A stretch of 64,000 bases of DNA, taken from Saccharina japonica (Eukaryota; Sar; Phaeophyceae; Laminariales; Laminariaceae). Location of the stretch: assembly GCA_008828725.1 (NCBI GenBank), contig MEHQ01002578.1:1-64000 (forward strand). The letters are read 5' to 3'. Both the position numbers and the translations under genes were made by a program. The first letter of the stretch is position 1, and each line of letters opens with the position of its first letter. The notes beneath the pieces are model-generated. The model made no database searches. It was not told the origin of the DNA and saw only the letters and a list, made by a program, of their open reading frames with translations. Positions 42,777 to 54,000 of this stretch are shown in pieces.

Positions 42777-42909
42777 CCCCCCCCTAGGTAATTCCGTTGG
42801 CCCCCGGTCAACAGTATACCGTGCGACTCAACAACCACGCCAGCTATCTCCTCAAGGCACTATTCCAGACCGGAACAGCGCCGCGGCATCCATCGCACCG
42901 CATCTCTGG

Positions 42910-42941
<32 letters not shown>

Positions 42942-43387
42942 TTTGCTTACATTTCTCGTCGACGGGCCCTTAGGAACCAGCAGCTGCTGCTGATAGCAGC
43001 GACCCTCCTCGGGTAAGCTTTGCTCCCTCGGTCGTAAGTAAACTCCTGTTTCGAAGAACCGTGTGTGTGCACTAACTTAGCTTCCCGAGACCGCGAATGG
43101 ACTACAAGTAAAAACAACGAGGTCCTCGCCTGCAGACTGCCAGCATCATCATGTTACTCATACGACATAAGGGGGCTGTTAACTCCGCGCCGTCCCTTGA
43201 GATGTACGCAATGCCTGCTGCGTGCCGTGTGCTGCCTGGCGAGTCTTTCCAACGACCAGTTTTTTTTATCTGCACATACATACATGTAATGTGTGTATGC
43301 TCCTGTGCTGTGGAATATCCGACATCATGCTACACATTGTCGGATGGCAATAAATTGGATAGCACTACTGTATTATCATCTGACAGT
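42777..43387. other. No gene seen apart from the CAG run
   Basis: Mixed sequence; frames near 43065-43290 have no splice or family support. Confidence 0.35.
42910..42942 (+). repeat. (CAG)n microsatellite
   Basis: Ten or so CAG triplets; no supported frame around it. Confidence 0.95.
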
Positions 43388-43566
43388 TCGATGCGAGTCG
43401 ACGAGGGAAGAAAGGGTTGATGTATTTTCGAGATAAAAATGCCAGGCACGAACCGTAGCGGGGGAGGATGGAGAGGAGCCTACTTTGCGACCCCAGATCT
43501 GAGTTACGACTAACAAGGAAAGAGAAAGGAAGGGCGAAAATAATGAATGGGATAGAAAAAAAACGA
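43388..43566 (+). repeat. SINE copy, body and tail
   Basis: Plus-strand GATGCGAGTCGACGAGGGAA, CTACTTTGCGACCCCAGATC and AATGAATGGGATAG, then an A-rich tail. Confidence 0.7.
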
Positions 43567-44258
43567 AGAAAAAGTGCATGTATACAGCCTACAGCCACGC
43601 CATCGCTTTTTCTGCAAACCAGTGCCAGGAAGCTGTATGTGTATGATATATGATAGCTCTTTCGTTGCCGTCGTCGTCGGTCGTTGGGGGAAATCGGCCT
43701 CCCGCTGCCAACGGACGCGTGTTAGGGCAGAGGAATGTAGCACGTTTACTTTGTAAGGCTGCTATGCTCACTTGAGAAGACCCTTGCCTCGCCTACGTAT
43801 GATAGCAACCGGCTTTGAGAAAATCCGGTAAGCTACCGTACATATATATTATACTATTGTTTTTGCCCTCGATGAAACGCAATCGAGCGCTGTTCTCAGT
43901 TCGGTTGTGTTTGTTTTTGTGGAGTATTCGGCACCGGCACGCGATAATTAAAAAATATACAGTGGTTGTCCCTCTAGTATATCACGTGCCGAGGGTCGAG
44001 CGATTTGTCAGGCACTACTCGTGGGTCCAGTGACAAGCGTGAGATTCCACCTTCGGGTGATACACACCGGAATACGTCGATTTTTTCAACACTAAAATAT
44101 CATAACTTTGTGCGCGGAAGGTTTGTCAAATAATGGATGGTCTCTACTGGGTCGAAATGTACAAGGGCACATACATGGTTGTGGCGGATTATTTGTCCCA
44201 CACGCACATACATGGTTGTGGGAGTTCTACTATAAATTGAGCACTACAATACTATAAT

Positions 44259-45229
44259 CAGTGTTGGGCACCGGAGTCCTTTTGGGGTCCGGTCGGTTAT
44301 CTCATAACCGACCGGAGATGGTCTCCGGTTAACCGGTTATTTGGACTAAATAACCGAGACCGAAACCGCGAAGTTTCCGGTCGGTTATTCGGTCGGTTAT
44401 TTCACATGAATGGCTATTTTGCGCCACGTTCGCACCCCCAAGGAGAAAAAAACTTTTTTCCGATGCTCGTCTGTCGGCACATCAGCAAATCAAAGTATCC
44501 GTAATGCATGCATTACAAAGAAACGCACGACACACACCACGTGAAAGTTGACGACAAAGCGGAACTTGTCGTTGAGTCGTCCGGCATGAGTCATTGGCGT
44601 ACAGCTAACAGGCGAGCAGGCGGAGCATGACTACAAAAAAACGGATGTAGCGACGCTCAGGACGGCGAGCGGAGCCTACTTCTTGGTCACAAAACAAAAT
44701 GGACGAGGGCTTCCAAAACCACTTGACACTCAACACGCAGAAAGAAGCAAAACTGCTCTCCTCGCGGTTCAGTTCTTCTCCGAGGTAGAAAAAAAAAAAT
44801 CATCATCGATCTCAACGCAGTACAATAGGGAAAACAATGCGTAATGCCTAGGAGAACGGACTGACTGCTCGTGTTGGTTCATTGACTCGTATATTATTGA
44901 TCGTATTATTGATGACTGATGATCCGTTAGCTTTGATGACCCACCAGATTGCTGATGTGCTGCTGTGATGCTGCGATGGCTACATGGCTACCGGTGTGCG
45001 CTGTGCTTGTGTGCTGACATATAGGGGTTTCCATACAGATACAGAGGCGTTTTATGGGGTAGGGGATCGGGGACACAATAACCGACCGGAAATAACCGGT
45101 CCGGTTATGTCCGGTCGGTTATTTGAAATAACCGAATAACCGGTTTCGAAATGTCCGGTTTTCGGTTACGATAACCGGATCGCGGTTTCCGGTTAAATAA
45201 CCGTAGTTCGGTCCCGGTGCCCAACAATG
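44259..45229. mobile_element. hAT-like non-autonomous element, 971 bp
   Basis: Ends are CAGTGTTGGGCACCGG and CCCGGTGCCCAACAATG, inverted repeats with the TGTTGGGC core common in hAT elements. The perfect 8-bp duplication ACTATAAT flanks it (44251-44258 and 45230-45237). The inner side of both arms is a run of CGGTTAT/ATAACCG motifs (44290-44405 and 45078-45215). The centre has no transposase frame. Confidence 0.85.
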
Positions 45230-45324
45230 ACTATAATATATATTGCCGTATGATTACTATCATAGCCGAATCAACCAGTAGTAATAAAATATAAAATACT
45301 CCGCGTTGCATCCAACATCAGAAA

Positions 45325-45475
45325 ACTTACTCCGCGTCGCACCTCGTACAGACCAACAACGTCAGAAAACGTCGTTTAGCCGGCCTCGGGCGAGCGACTA
45401 GGCTGCTGTTCGTCCCGTCACACTCCTTAGGGATGCTGACAATCGAATGCGACAACTCCACACACAGCGCACCCG
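45325..45475 (+). repeat. Direct repeat, about 150 bp, copy 1
   Basis: CTTACTCCGC, CACCTCGTACAGACCAACA, AGTCGTTTAGCCGGCCTCGG-type segment and GATGCTGACAATCGAATGCG match 45665-45815. Confidence 0.75.
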
Positions 45476-45664
45476 AGGAGGTGAACACCGTGAAGACCCT
45501 TGTGTGTGCTGTGGCACTGAACGTGATATGGTATGTCGGTGGTGTGGTACGATGGTACGGTGTGTGGATATATTAATGCTGGAAAGTCATTAATAACTTC
45601 AACATTAGCGGAGTGTGTATTTCCCCCCGCAATCAAGGGTGGTAGTCAAGACCAACAGCAAAAA

Positions 45665-45815
45665 AACTTACTCCGCATTGGACCTCGTACAGACCAACAT
45701 CAGAAAAAGTCGTTTAGCCGGCCTCGGGTGAGCGATTATACTGCTGCTGCTGCGGCTCGTCCCGTGACTCCTTTGAGATGCTGACAATCGAATGCGACAA
45801 CTCCACACACCGCGA
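45665..45815 (+). repeat. Direct repeat, about 150 bp, copy 2
   Basis: As copy 1, with an extra TGCTGCTGC expansion near 45745. Confidence 0.75.
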
Positions 45816-45885
45816 AGCCAGTCAGAGCTAGATACCCACAGCCCCCCGAGCTCTTTCCTTTGAGACAGTGGTTCTAATTGATCAG

Positions 45886-45981
45886 TCAGATCCGCCCTGC
45901 CCTTTTGGCGCGGCGTAGAGCCTTGTGGACGGGGTTATCTTCTTGCTTCTCTGTGTGGGAGACTTTCATCACGGTGCCAGT
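45886..45981 (-). CDS. Candidate terminal exon, minus strand, basic C terminus
   Basis: Acceptor TTATATTTCTGGCCAG|ACT in phase 0, then TGTVMKVSHTEKQEDNPVHK and ALRRAKRAGRI-stop. It looks like the last exon of a normal protein. The upstream exon was not found within reach (the 46-47 kb region is repeats). Confidence 0.35.
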   Translation of the reverse strand, partial: TGTVMKVSHTEKQEDNPVHKALRRAKRAGRI

Positions 45982-46502
45982 CTGGCCAGAAATATAAGGA
46001 ACATCTCGATAGTCACAAAATGTACAAATAAATGCACCTAATAATCGTTACGAAAAGACCGGCGGTCGAGCGAAGACCCGAAGGCAGCGAAGGGTAGCCC
46101 GACTAGGCAGGACATAATCAACACAACATCACCCGGGGCACGCCAAACGAGCTGAAACTTTGAGGGTCTGTGCCCGTAATGTCGTGAGTAGAGGGGAGGG
46201 GTCAGGCAAGGGATTTCGAGAATAAACAAATCGAGGGGGGGAGCCTCTTGTGGGGAAAAAAAGCAAGTAAGACAGACAGGCAGGATTTGAAGTCCCAAAA
46301 TAGAGACTCAGTTTTGCAAACTGAGAATGCTGGTGAAATATTGATACACAATCCTATGGACCAGGCAGGTACCTACTGTAGCGAATGGGTAACATGCAGC
46401 AGAAGTAACATCCATGGATCAAACCTGGATCAAACCTGGATCAAAAGGTATTTGATCGCAGCTCATCCCCGTTGTTAGCGATACATCATTGGGCTCAAAC
46501 GG

Positions 46503-46797
46503 CGCGTGGTACGATAGAGGTAGAGAGGTATACCTTTTTTTGGCTGAAACTTGTTCTGAATGACTTATAAAAAGATAAAAAGGTCCCCTTAACCCAAAAT
46601 CGTCGGAATTTCATCATTTCTTTGCAATATTTTTCATGCGTCGCTTACTGTAGTAAGTCGTGGGTTTGTTCATCGGATACGAGCACTTTCATTATTTCCC
46701 TCCAAATCCAGTTTTTGGGTGAGGTATACAGCTCCTCAAGTGACCACCCTTATGAGGCAGAAAAAACACGGTGCTCCTTTACCATAGCATGCGTCCA
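46503..46797. repeat. MITE of the CATGCTACGGTAGAGG family, copy at 46.5 kb
   Basis: Ends GCGTGGTACGATAGAGG and CTCCTTTACCATAGCATGCG are imperfect inverted repeats. The interior contains CTTAACCCAAAATCGTCGGA. Confidence 0.65.
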
Positions 46798-47096
46798 GAG
46801 TATATATCATACCCCGGTACCTACCTGGCGTACCGCGGCTCAATGCCTTGTTTAAGAAACCGAGGGGTGCTGAGCATTCTAAGAAACAGCCGATTTTCTA
46901 ATTGGGAATTGCCTTTCCGATGAGAACGAAAATCGAAAATATTGGTTTTTATATTGTGAAATGCAGGATATGTACTTCCCTCACTAGGGCTGTGAGTTGG
47001 CTGACTAATAGTTGCCAGCTAGTTATTAGCTGGCTAGTTTTTTAAGTTAGTTGCGGCGGTGCCAACTATCCAACTATTTTTGTTTTTTGGGTTTCC

Positions 47097-47357
47097 TTGC
47101 TTGTAGGAAGGCTTGTTTTGTACGGGGTGCGTATTTCTCGGCGTCCCCAAGCAGTACCACCACGCACAGAGAGAGGTCTTCCACAACTCACGGCGCATCA
47201 ACCCATCGCCATCGACGGTGCCGGTGCCGATGGCAGGGCTGAGGGTGCCGGCACCGCTGAGCCTAGCCTGTCGACGGACCATGGCGGTGATGGAGCGTCC
47301 GACGAAGAAGTGACTGTAACGAGCGCTCCTCCGAAGCGAGTGCACGCGACAAGGTAG
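47097..47357 (+). pseudogene. Possible N-terminal relic within the hAT-like element
   Basis: The frame reads GRLVLYGVRISRRPQAVPPR, then an Ala/Gly/Asp-rich linker ending SAPPKRVHATR-stop. A low-complexity linker ending in a basic patch is common ahead of the BED finger in hAT transposases, but no finger follows. Inference only. Confidence 0.2.
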
Positions 47358-47364
47358 CGGTTCG

Positions 47365-47835
47365 CTACCGCGTACAGAAGGAGCGCCGGTTTTCCAAACG
47401 CCCCAAACGGGGACAGGGATTCATACTTTTGATGCGAGATGATTTGCGGGGTTCTGCATCTTTGTAGTCCATCTGGGACAATATTTCAATATTTCCAATA
47501 CATTCCCCGCACCAAGGTACATTTCTCAGGATGTGTTGAGCTGTTCGGAAATCTGGAGGCACCGTCAGAAAGCTCAACACTGCGCGCAGCTTCTCACGAT
47601 TTTTGTTTTTTAATAATATTAATTCGCCTCGTTTATGCCAAAAACGTATAACCAAGCCCCTTGCTTCCCTGGGTGAAATACTTTTCACACCCAAATTCTG
47701 AGCACTGATTTGGGGAGCTATGACCATAGGCCGCCGGCCATTTTTTTCATCATAAAAAACAGCTTTAGAGGGAGAGATATGAGGGAAACAATATGTATCG
47801 AAGGTCATTTTCCCCTGGTTACTACTGTTTGACAA
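47365..47835 (-). CDS. 156-codon ORF within the hAT-like element, unidentified
   Basis: The longest minus-strand frame in the element (MTFDTYCFPHISPSKAVFYD; later REKLRAVLSFLTVPPDFRTA). It is not recognisable as transposase. The composition is ordinary but the region is AT-rich. It may be a chance frame or a relic. Confidence 0.2.
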   Translation of the reverse strand: MSNSSNQGKMTFDTYCFPHISPSKAVFYDEKNGRRPMVIAPQISAQNLGVKSISPREARGLVIRFWHKRGELILLKNKNREKLRAVLSFLTVPPDFRTAQHILRNVPWCGECIGNIEILSQMDYKDAEPRKSSRIKSMNPCPRLGRLENRRSFCTR

Positions 47836-48510
47836 ATCGTGCGATATACTACTGTAATAGAATACGGCAAACGATTGCTCTCGTCTACACCTCCAGGCCG
47901 TTTATTTTTCGTTTGCAGCAATACGAAATTGCGTGAGATATTCATCATTTTGCCCAAAATGACTGATTTTGGTCGATTTTGGCCAGTCTTAGAGAAATAT
48001 TTTTTGATGCATTGTTGCGTAACTACTTGAATTTAGTGTGGAAACATATTTTTCTTTCTCGTTCTTAGCATCGACTCCTCTTGTCTTTGCGGTCACGAAT
48101 ATATGGTTGTCTCATTAAAAAAAAGTATTTTTTCATGAGTTATGACTACTTCGTAAACGTCATTGAAAATATTTTGTGCCGGACGGACTATACGAGTATA
48201 CAGTAAAAGGCAGAGCTCTGGTCTTATGGTTAATGCGGTCAACTGTGATGGCGGGACTTTGTCCCAACGTGCTATTACTGTAATAATACAAGTATGTATC
48301 TGTCATGAGTGTGTCAACTGGATGATGAGCACCTCTGGCTCGGGTGTTTGAGCGATGCTCGTCCTGAGCTGTGTGTCGATCCCAGTCTATTTTGGTTGAT
48401 CCCAGTCTATTTTGGTCGATCCCCGTCTAGTTTGGCCGATCCCAGTCTATTTTGTGTCCAATTTTTAGTTTGTACTGGTTATGTGCTACTGCCTGCCGCA
48501 CGAGTATGTG

Positions 48511-48560
48511 TGTGTTGTCTTCACATTAAACCCGTTCTTTCTACTCAACCACATCAGTAC
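48511..48560 (+). repeat. Short module TGTTGTCTTCACATTAAACC with TTCTTTCTAC
   Basis: The same module occurs at 63823-63872 (and mirrored at 63641-63690), in part at 14915-14940, and in reverse near 474-512. It may be the end of a transposon family. Confidence 0.5.
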
Positions 48561-49440
48561 ACCCAGTGCCTGTCCTGATTCCCAATCCTAGAGAGATACA
48601 AATTCTGTGGTCACAGACTGTGAAACAGAGAAAAACCAAAACAAAATAAACGCAAATTAATTGGTAAAGCAAGTGAGATGCTTAACGTACCGGGTACGAG
48701 AACGTACCATATAAAAAAAGTGCATCTCTTTAATATCCGACAAACTGAGACGAAGTTTAGAAATATACCTGTTTCGTGATCAAAACCAGAGATAAACTTG
48801 GCCCATTTATCATGCTTTTTGGGTGTAAAATGAAGCCAAATAGCGTATTTTTTGCCTCCGGCGGCGCCTTCAGCGGGATCCTCCGGAGGCGCCTCCAGCG
48901 GGGCCCCCTCGGCCGGGGGGGGCTTTTTTGGCTCGCTTCGCTCGCCTGACTTTAGTTGACTAGTTGGCTGGCGCTAGCCAGCCAACTAGTCGACTAATAA
49001 AGTCAGTTAGTTGGCTGGCTTCGCCAGCCAACTAATAACTAGGCGGGAACTCCAGCCAACTCACAGCCCTATCCCTCACAATAAAAATATACACGGCTGT
49101 AAACCTTTGTCAGTGGTAACAGCCGTCGATGGCGAAAAAAAACAAATCGAAATCGGCATCGGCAGTCTCAAGATATCGAAGATCCAAGAAAATCAGGATC
49201 TATGAGCGAGGTCTCGCCCCTAAATGCCAATTCTCTTATACCGTCTGTTTTACGAGCCTGTCAAGGTTAATTTCAATTTTTATTTCGTCGATCGATACCT
49301 ACCATCGACTAACATATAATACTCTAGGTTGAATTTTGATTGTGAGCGAAATACAACTCGTAAAAATCAACAAAGCACCAAAAGCGATTTTCATTATCAT
49401 CGGAAAGGCAATTTTAAATTCGGAAATTCAGCTGTTAATC

Positions 49441-51963
49441 CATTCAGAACTGAAAAAATGTCCCACACTAATTCCAAGTACTTTGTCTCCAAATTCGTGG
49501 GACCAGTTCTTAAGGGGTCAAGAAGAGTTTTTCATTTGTTTCGGTCCAAAGGGTATGGCATGGCGAGATCTCAAATTTGGAGGAAAAGCGAAAGAGGAAT
49601 GAATGTACTCGTAGCACTTTTTGGCTGAAAAGTTTCATGAACGATCGCCCCAAATCGTCGTACTTTGAGTATCACAGTATCAGTCATCTTGTGTTGCAAT
49701 AGTTTTCAGAGGATACTTACAGGTACTTGTATAACGCTTTTGCTTTCCTCCGAAACCATTTTTGAACTTAGTATTGGTATACTCGTACAGCTCACCAAGT
49801 GAGGAGCTCAGAGGAAACATCGCGCCCCTCTATCTTACCATGCGTCGTGTAAATATAGTTGAGCCTTCCGGACAGTGTTTTCTCCTCATACGTATATACC
49901 GGTTCGTGAAACACGAAAACCAGTACGAGATGTACCTACAGCAGCCAGTATTCTGCGTTTGTATGATGTGATATGATATAGACGCGTGGTACGTATGGTA
50001 GAGGTTCACCATGTTTTTCTGAGCCTGGTCGCTTGAGGAGCTCTATAGACCAACCCATAAACTGATTTTGGAGGAAAATAAAGGTGCCACGCGATTAACA
50101 ATGTTATGTCCCGAGTAAAAAATGAACACACAAGAACGGAAACACTCCAGCCAAAAAGTGCTACCTCTATCGTTGCCCGCTTCTACACAATATATTAAAA
50201 TATTAAAAAACAACAGCTGTGAGCTCGAGGATTTTATATACGTGGTACAGAAACACGCAATGTTTTTATTGGGCTTTAGCCAAAATCAGGTACACCTGGT
50301 CACTTTGGTGCCAAAAACAGGTACCACACTAAAACCAAGTACAAATCACACGCTAGGACACCTCTCATTGCCCAGCCTCACATCGTACCTGATTTTGGCA
50401 TGAAATGGTCAGGTACACCTGGATTTGTCTACGTACTTTGTTCAGCTTTCAACTGATTTTCGTGAATTTTGAGCCAATCAGAGGCCATACGTACACTGTC
50501 TCCTGTACGCCCGACACGAAGACATCACTACACTGCGTACATATAATACGATCCGCCGTAACGACTACAGAACGTATCATACGCGCGCATACAGCACAAT
50601 GGACCTGTTGTAATATAATACCCTGGTAGGTATTACGTATACTGCTGCTTGCTGACACGGGACGGAAAGCGAGCAGTTCAGTCTCAAATTAACTCGATGT
50701 TTTGTTCGTATGCTATCAATGTGGCTACGACTATATACATACGTATATACCTGGTACAAGAATACGGAAATACGCGTCGTAGGAGTGAGTGTGATCACGA
50801 AAACAATGAAAGCATACGACATGAGTATGTTAATACTCGTACTGAAAATAACGTACGTACAACATTTAAGAGTTTGGAGGACACACATATTCGCTATCAT
50901 TCTGCTGCTCAGGCGCAAATTCAAAAGTATGTTTGATTATTTCTCACAGCGAAAAAGTCCCGAAAAGCACGTTCGTGGCGTTCGTTTTTTACTTGGTTTT
51001 AGTATATACCAGGTACCTGATTTTGGCTGAAATGGACCAGGCATACCTGATTTTAGCGGTTGCCCTTTTTTATTTCTTCATTTTCTCCTTCCCGTCTACA
51101 GGCAGTAACGCGTTTGTTTCCCCTATAACACATATCGGCGGCTCCCTCCTCCTCTTCGTGACTCAGATATATTAACCTATTGAAACCTGCTGTATGCTGC
51201 TACGCGTACGGTATATTATTGGGCAGCTACGCCACACATTGTCAACCGTCTGCGCGTTGAAACATACGCAGCAGCAGTCACTATAATACTCGTACTCTGC
51301 CATTTCGTCGGAAAGCGGGTTTTCGTTCGACGCTTCTTTGGGGATATCTGGGGGGAGCGACCTTGGGCCTTGCAGCAGCAGGTGGCAGGATAGTAGGTGC
51401 AGGGGGGTGGCGAGAAATACTTAACAGTGATTAGGAAAAGGGGGCTGTAGGTGATTGCAGTAATATATTCATAAGGAGCGTGCGTTTTGTGTCTAGTTTC
51501 GTGAAGTATCCAGGTTTGAATAGTAACGTGCATGTCTGAAGTCATGAGATTCGGGGTCCCCTCTTAAATGTGGATGGTGTGATTGGAACAAGCGCGACAT
51601 CTTTGTCAGATGGAAAATATTAAAAGCATACCATTTCAGGTCGTCTTCCCTCGTCGACTCGCGTCCAATTGTGTGTACATAGGGAATGCATACCTTCTAA
51701 CATTCAATCAATGGTACATTCGTGAGGCTATTCGATCCGGCACTCCTAATTGTCACCGGCTGCACCACACACATATATATATACGGAGCGTATCTTTGCA
51801 TCCAAACCCGGGTCGTATCTGTATCATCACCGACCCTACCTCCGGAAGCGAAGCCACACACACACACCTTCCGAATCACGAAGCACCCAAACATCGCCCC
51901 AGATCATACTGCCTCGCCACACGATATAAACCCCTAGTCTCCGTAGACCCGCATGGAACCACC
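49441..51963. other. No gene seen; MITE remnants
   Basis: 49800-50110 has CATGCGTCGTG, GGTAGAGGTTCACCATG and CCAAAAACTGATTTTGGAGG-like phrases from the CATGCTACGG family. A CAAAATCAGGTACACCTGG / CCAGGTGTACCTGATTTTG inverted pair lies near 50280-50420 and again near 51010-51050. Confidence 0.4.
51636..51675 (-). repeat. SINE fragment
   Basis: Only the segment CTTCCCTCGTCGACTCGCGT with the following CCAATTGTG is recognisable. Confidence 0.4.
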
Positions 51964-52624
51964 GACGCGTGCTACGGTAGAGGTAGGTATACCGTTTTTT
52001 GGCTGAAGCGTTTTCTAAATGACCTATTAAAGTATTAAAGGCTCCTTAACCCCAAATCGTCGGAATGGTGTAATTCTTGTGTTGCAGAATGTTTCGCCAT
52101 ATGGTTAGGCTGTGGGATTATTCATCGGGTGTTTTTATAGTGCTCTTTAATTTTCCTCCCAAATGATTTATCACTTGGTATTAGTGTAGGCCTAATACTG
52201 AAGGGAGAAGCCTCAGAAAAAGCAAGAATTGTGCACAATGTTTGTTCTGCCTTCTGGGGGTGGTCACTTGAGGAGCTCTATATGATACCTCACTAAATAA
52301 ACACTGTTTGAGGAGAAAAAATAAAAGGGCTACCCGATGAAACAATCCCACGTCCTAAGCACCAAGTGAAAACTATTGCGACATAAAAACGAAATTCCGA
52401 CGCTTTTGGGTTAAGAAGCCTTTAATAGCCTTTTAGAACTGCAGTCCCGTTATGGGGACAAACCACTCTAATTCTAAGTAATGTGTCCCCAAAACGGGAC
52501 TGCAGTTCTAAAAGGGTTAATAGCCTTTAATAGATCATTTAGAAAAACAATCAGCACAACAAATGCTACCACTATTGTAGCACGTGTTATTAATAGTGGC
52601 GCACCTCTACCGTAGCATGCGTCA
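51964..52624. repeat. Two CATGCTACGG-family MITEs head-to-head, with a mini-element inside
   Basis: Outer ends GACGCGTGCTACGGTAGAGG and CCTCTACCGTAGCATGCGTC are inverted repeats. The left half reads in one orientation (CTCCTTAACCCCAAATCGTC) and the right half in the other (CCGACGCTTTTGGGTTAAG). The piggyBac-like element at 52426 interrupts the right half. Confidence 0.6.
52426..52516. mobile_element. piggyBac-like mini-element, second copy (91 bp)
   Basis: Same TTTTAGAACTGCAGTCCCG ... CGGGACTGCAGTTCTAAAA arms between TTAA at 52422 and 52517, with the duplicated flank TTAATAGCC on both sides. It is inserted in a CATGCTACGG-type MITE. Confidence 0.7.
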
Positions 52625-52743
52625 GCCGGGTACCACAAACAAACTCATCCCACGGTGGGTCGGTGGGTAGGGGCTGTACATGGTTAGTGTTTGCCTTCTG
52701 AGGCAAAAAATTCTGACGGGTCGAGCTCCTAAAGTTTCATTAG

Positions 52744-53206
52744 TAAACAACCGATTTTCCTAATAGAGAATTGCCTTTCTTTCCGATGAGAATGAAAACC
52801 GATTTTAGTACTTTGGTGTTTTTTACGAGTTGTATTTCGCTCACAACAAAAAACTCAACCTACTTCAATATACGTTCCTCGATGGTAGGTATCGATTCAC
52901 GAGAAAAAAAACGAAATCAACCTTGATAGACTCGTAAAACAGAGGGTATAAAAGGAATTGGCATTTATGGGCGAGGTACCTCGCCCCTAAATTCGGATTT
53001 CTTGGATCTTCAGTATCTTTAGACTGCCGATCCCGATTTCGATTTTTGTTCGAGTCATCGACGGCTGTCACAACTGACAATAATTTACAGTGTAAAAATT
53101 GACTGTGAGAGAAGTACATCTTTTTCAATTAAAAAAACAATATTTTCGATTTTTATTCTCATCGGAAAGGCAGTTCTCAATTAGGAAAATCGGCTGTTAG
53201 TACATG
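52744..53206. repeat. TIR foldback element, intact copy
   Basis: Inverted ends AACAACCGATTTTCCTAATA / TAGGAAAATCGGCTGTT and AGAATTGCCTTTC / GAAAGGCAGTTCT. It shows the empty state of the site that holds the hAT-like element in the 46.9-49.4 kb copy. Confidence 0.7.
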
Positions 53207-53356
53207 TGATACTTGTATATTTCTGTTTTATATGTTCATTTTACAGCTATAATAGGTAAATAAATGCTGGTCGGGTTGGTCAAACACACTTTGTTGGGGT
53301 AATGTTTCGGGTGTACGTCGAGCTCATAACGTGAGGACCTCAGACAAATGAGGCAC

Positions 53357-53644
53357 ACCGAAATATTGAGCGGAGAATATGATCAAAAGTGACCAGAATA
53401 GTGAACGTTCATGGCGGGAACACACCGGTATTTGTCAGAGAAAAACCGTAGGGTACACCATTGGAGTGAAGAATTGTAGTTGCTACGAGTACACAGCAAC
53501 ACCGAAATATTGAGCGGAGAATATGATCAAAAGTGACCAAAATAGTGAACGTTCATGGCGGGAACACACCGGTATTTGTCAGAGAAAAACCGTACGGTAC
53601 ACCATTGGAGTGAAGAATTGTAGTTGCTACGAGTACACAGCAAT
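53357..53644 (+). repeat. Tandem duplication of 144 bp
   Basis: 53357-53500 and 53501-53644 are near-identical (differences include CCAGAATAG/CCAAAATAG and GTAGGGTAC/GTACGGTAC). Recent event, upstream of the ankyrin gene. Confidence 0.9.
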
Positions 53645-53773
53645 AGTTCTGGTTGGAACGGTATAGTATGTGTGCTTCTTCGGTTGTAGTTTGCTGTCTT
53701 CGTGACTACTTCTGTGTTTCTAGTCTGTGGACCACATAAGGGAAGTCGATAGCTCGGTGCAATAAAACTGTCA

Positions 53774-53779
53774 CCACTG

Positions 53780-53825
<46 letters not shown>

Positions 53826-53930
53826 AACTACTACTCTACTGCTACTACTACTACTACTACTGCTACTACTACTACTGCACTACTGCGACTACTACTACTG
53901 CACTACTGCTACTACTACTACTACCTACTC
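53774..53930 (+). repeat. (CTA)n/(TAC)n microsatellite
   Basis: About 150 bp of ACT/CTA triplets with a few interruptions, ending 70 bp before the ankyrin-protein ATG. Confidence 0.95.
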
Positions 53931-54000
53931 TGCCGCTGATCACTGAGCCTCCGTCCCTCCCTCCCTCCATTCTGATACGAACCATACATAGGTGCCTCGT

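Larger units (their letters stand above)
46985..49071. mobile_element. hAT-like element, 2,087 bp, nested in another TIR element
   Basis: Begins TAGGGCTGTGAGTTGGCTG and ends CAGCCAACTCACAGCCCTA, flanked by perfect 8-bp TCCCTCAC (46977-46984 and 49072-49079). Subterminal arms are made of CTAGTTGGCTGGC / GCCAGCCAACTAG palindromes (47010-47080 and 48950-49050). Two possible coding relics lie inside (47097-47357 plus strand, 47365-47835 minus strand), but no hAT dimerisation domain is seen. Confidence 0.85.
46889..49440. repeat. TIR foldback element (about 460 bp without its hAT insertion)
   Basis: The left arm AACAGCCGATTTTCTAATTG with CCTTTCCGATGAGAACGAAA and the right arm TTCATTATCATCGGAAAGGC with TTCAGCTGTT are inverted repeats. 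The middle matches the uninterrupted copy at 52744-53206 in the opposite orientation (shared GGTATCGAT/ATCGATACC and GAGGT..CTCGCCCCTAAAT phrases). Confidence 0.65.

Noticed and set aside
46038..46298. 86-codon minus-strand frame
   Set aside because: Looks partly protein-like but has no splice signals or family match and overlaps repeat-flanking sequence.
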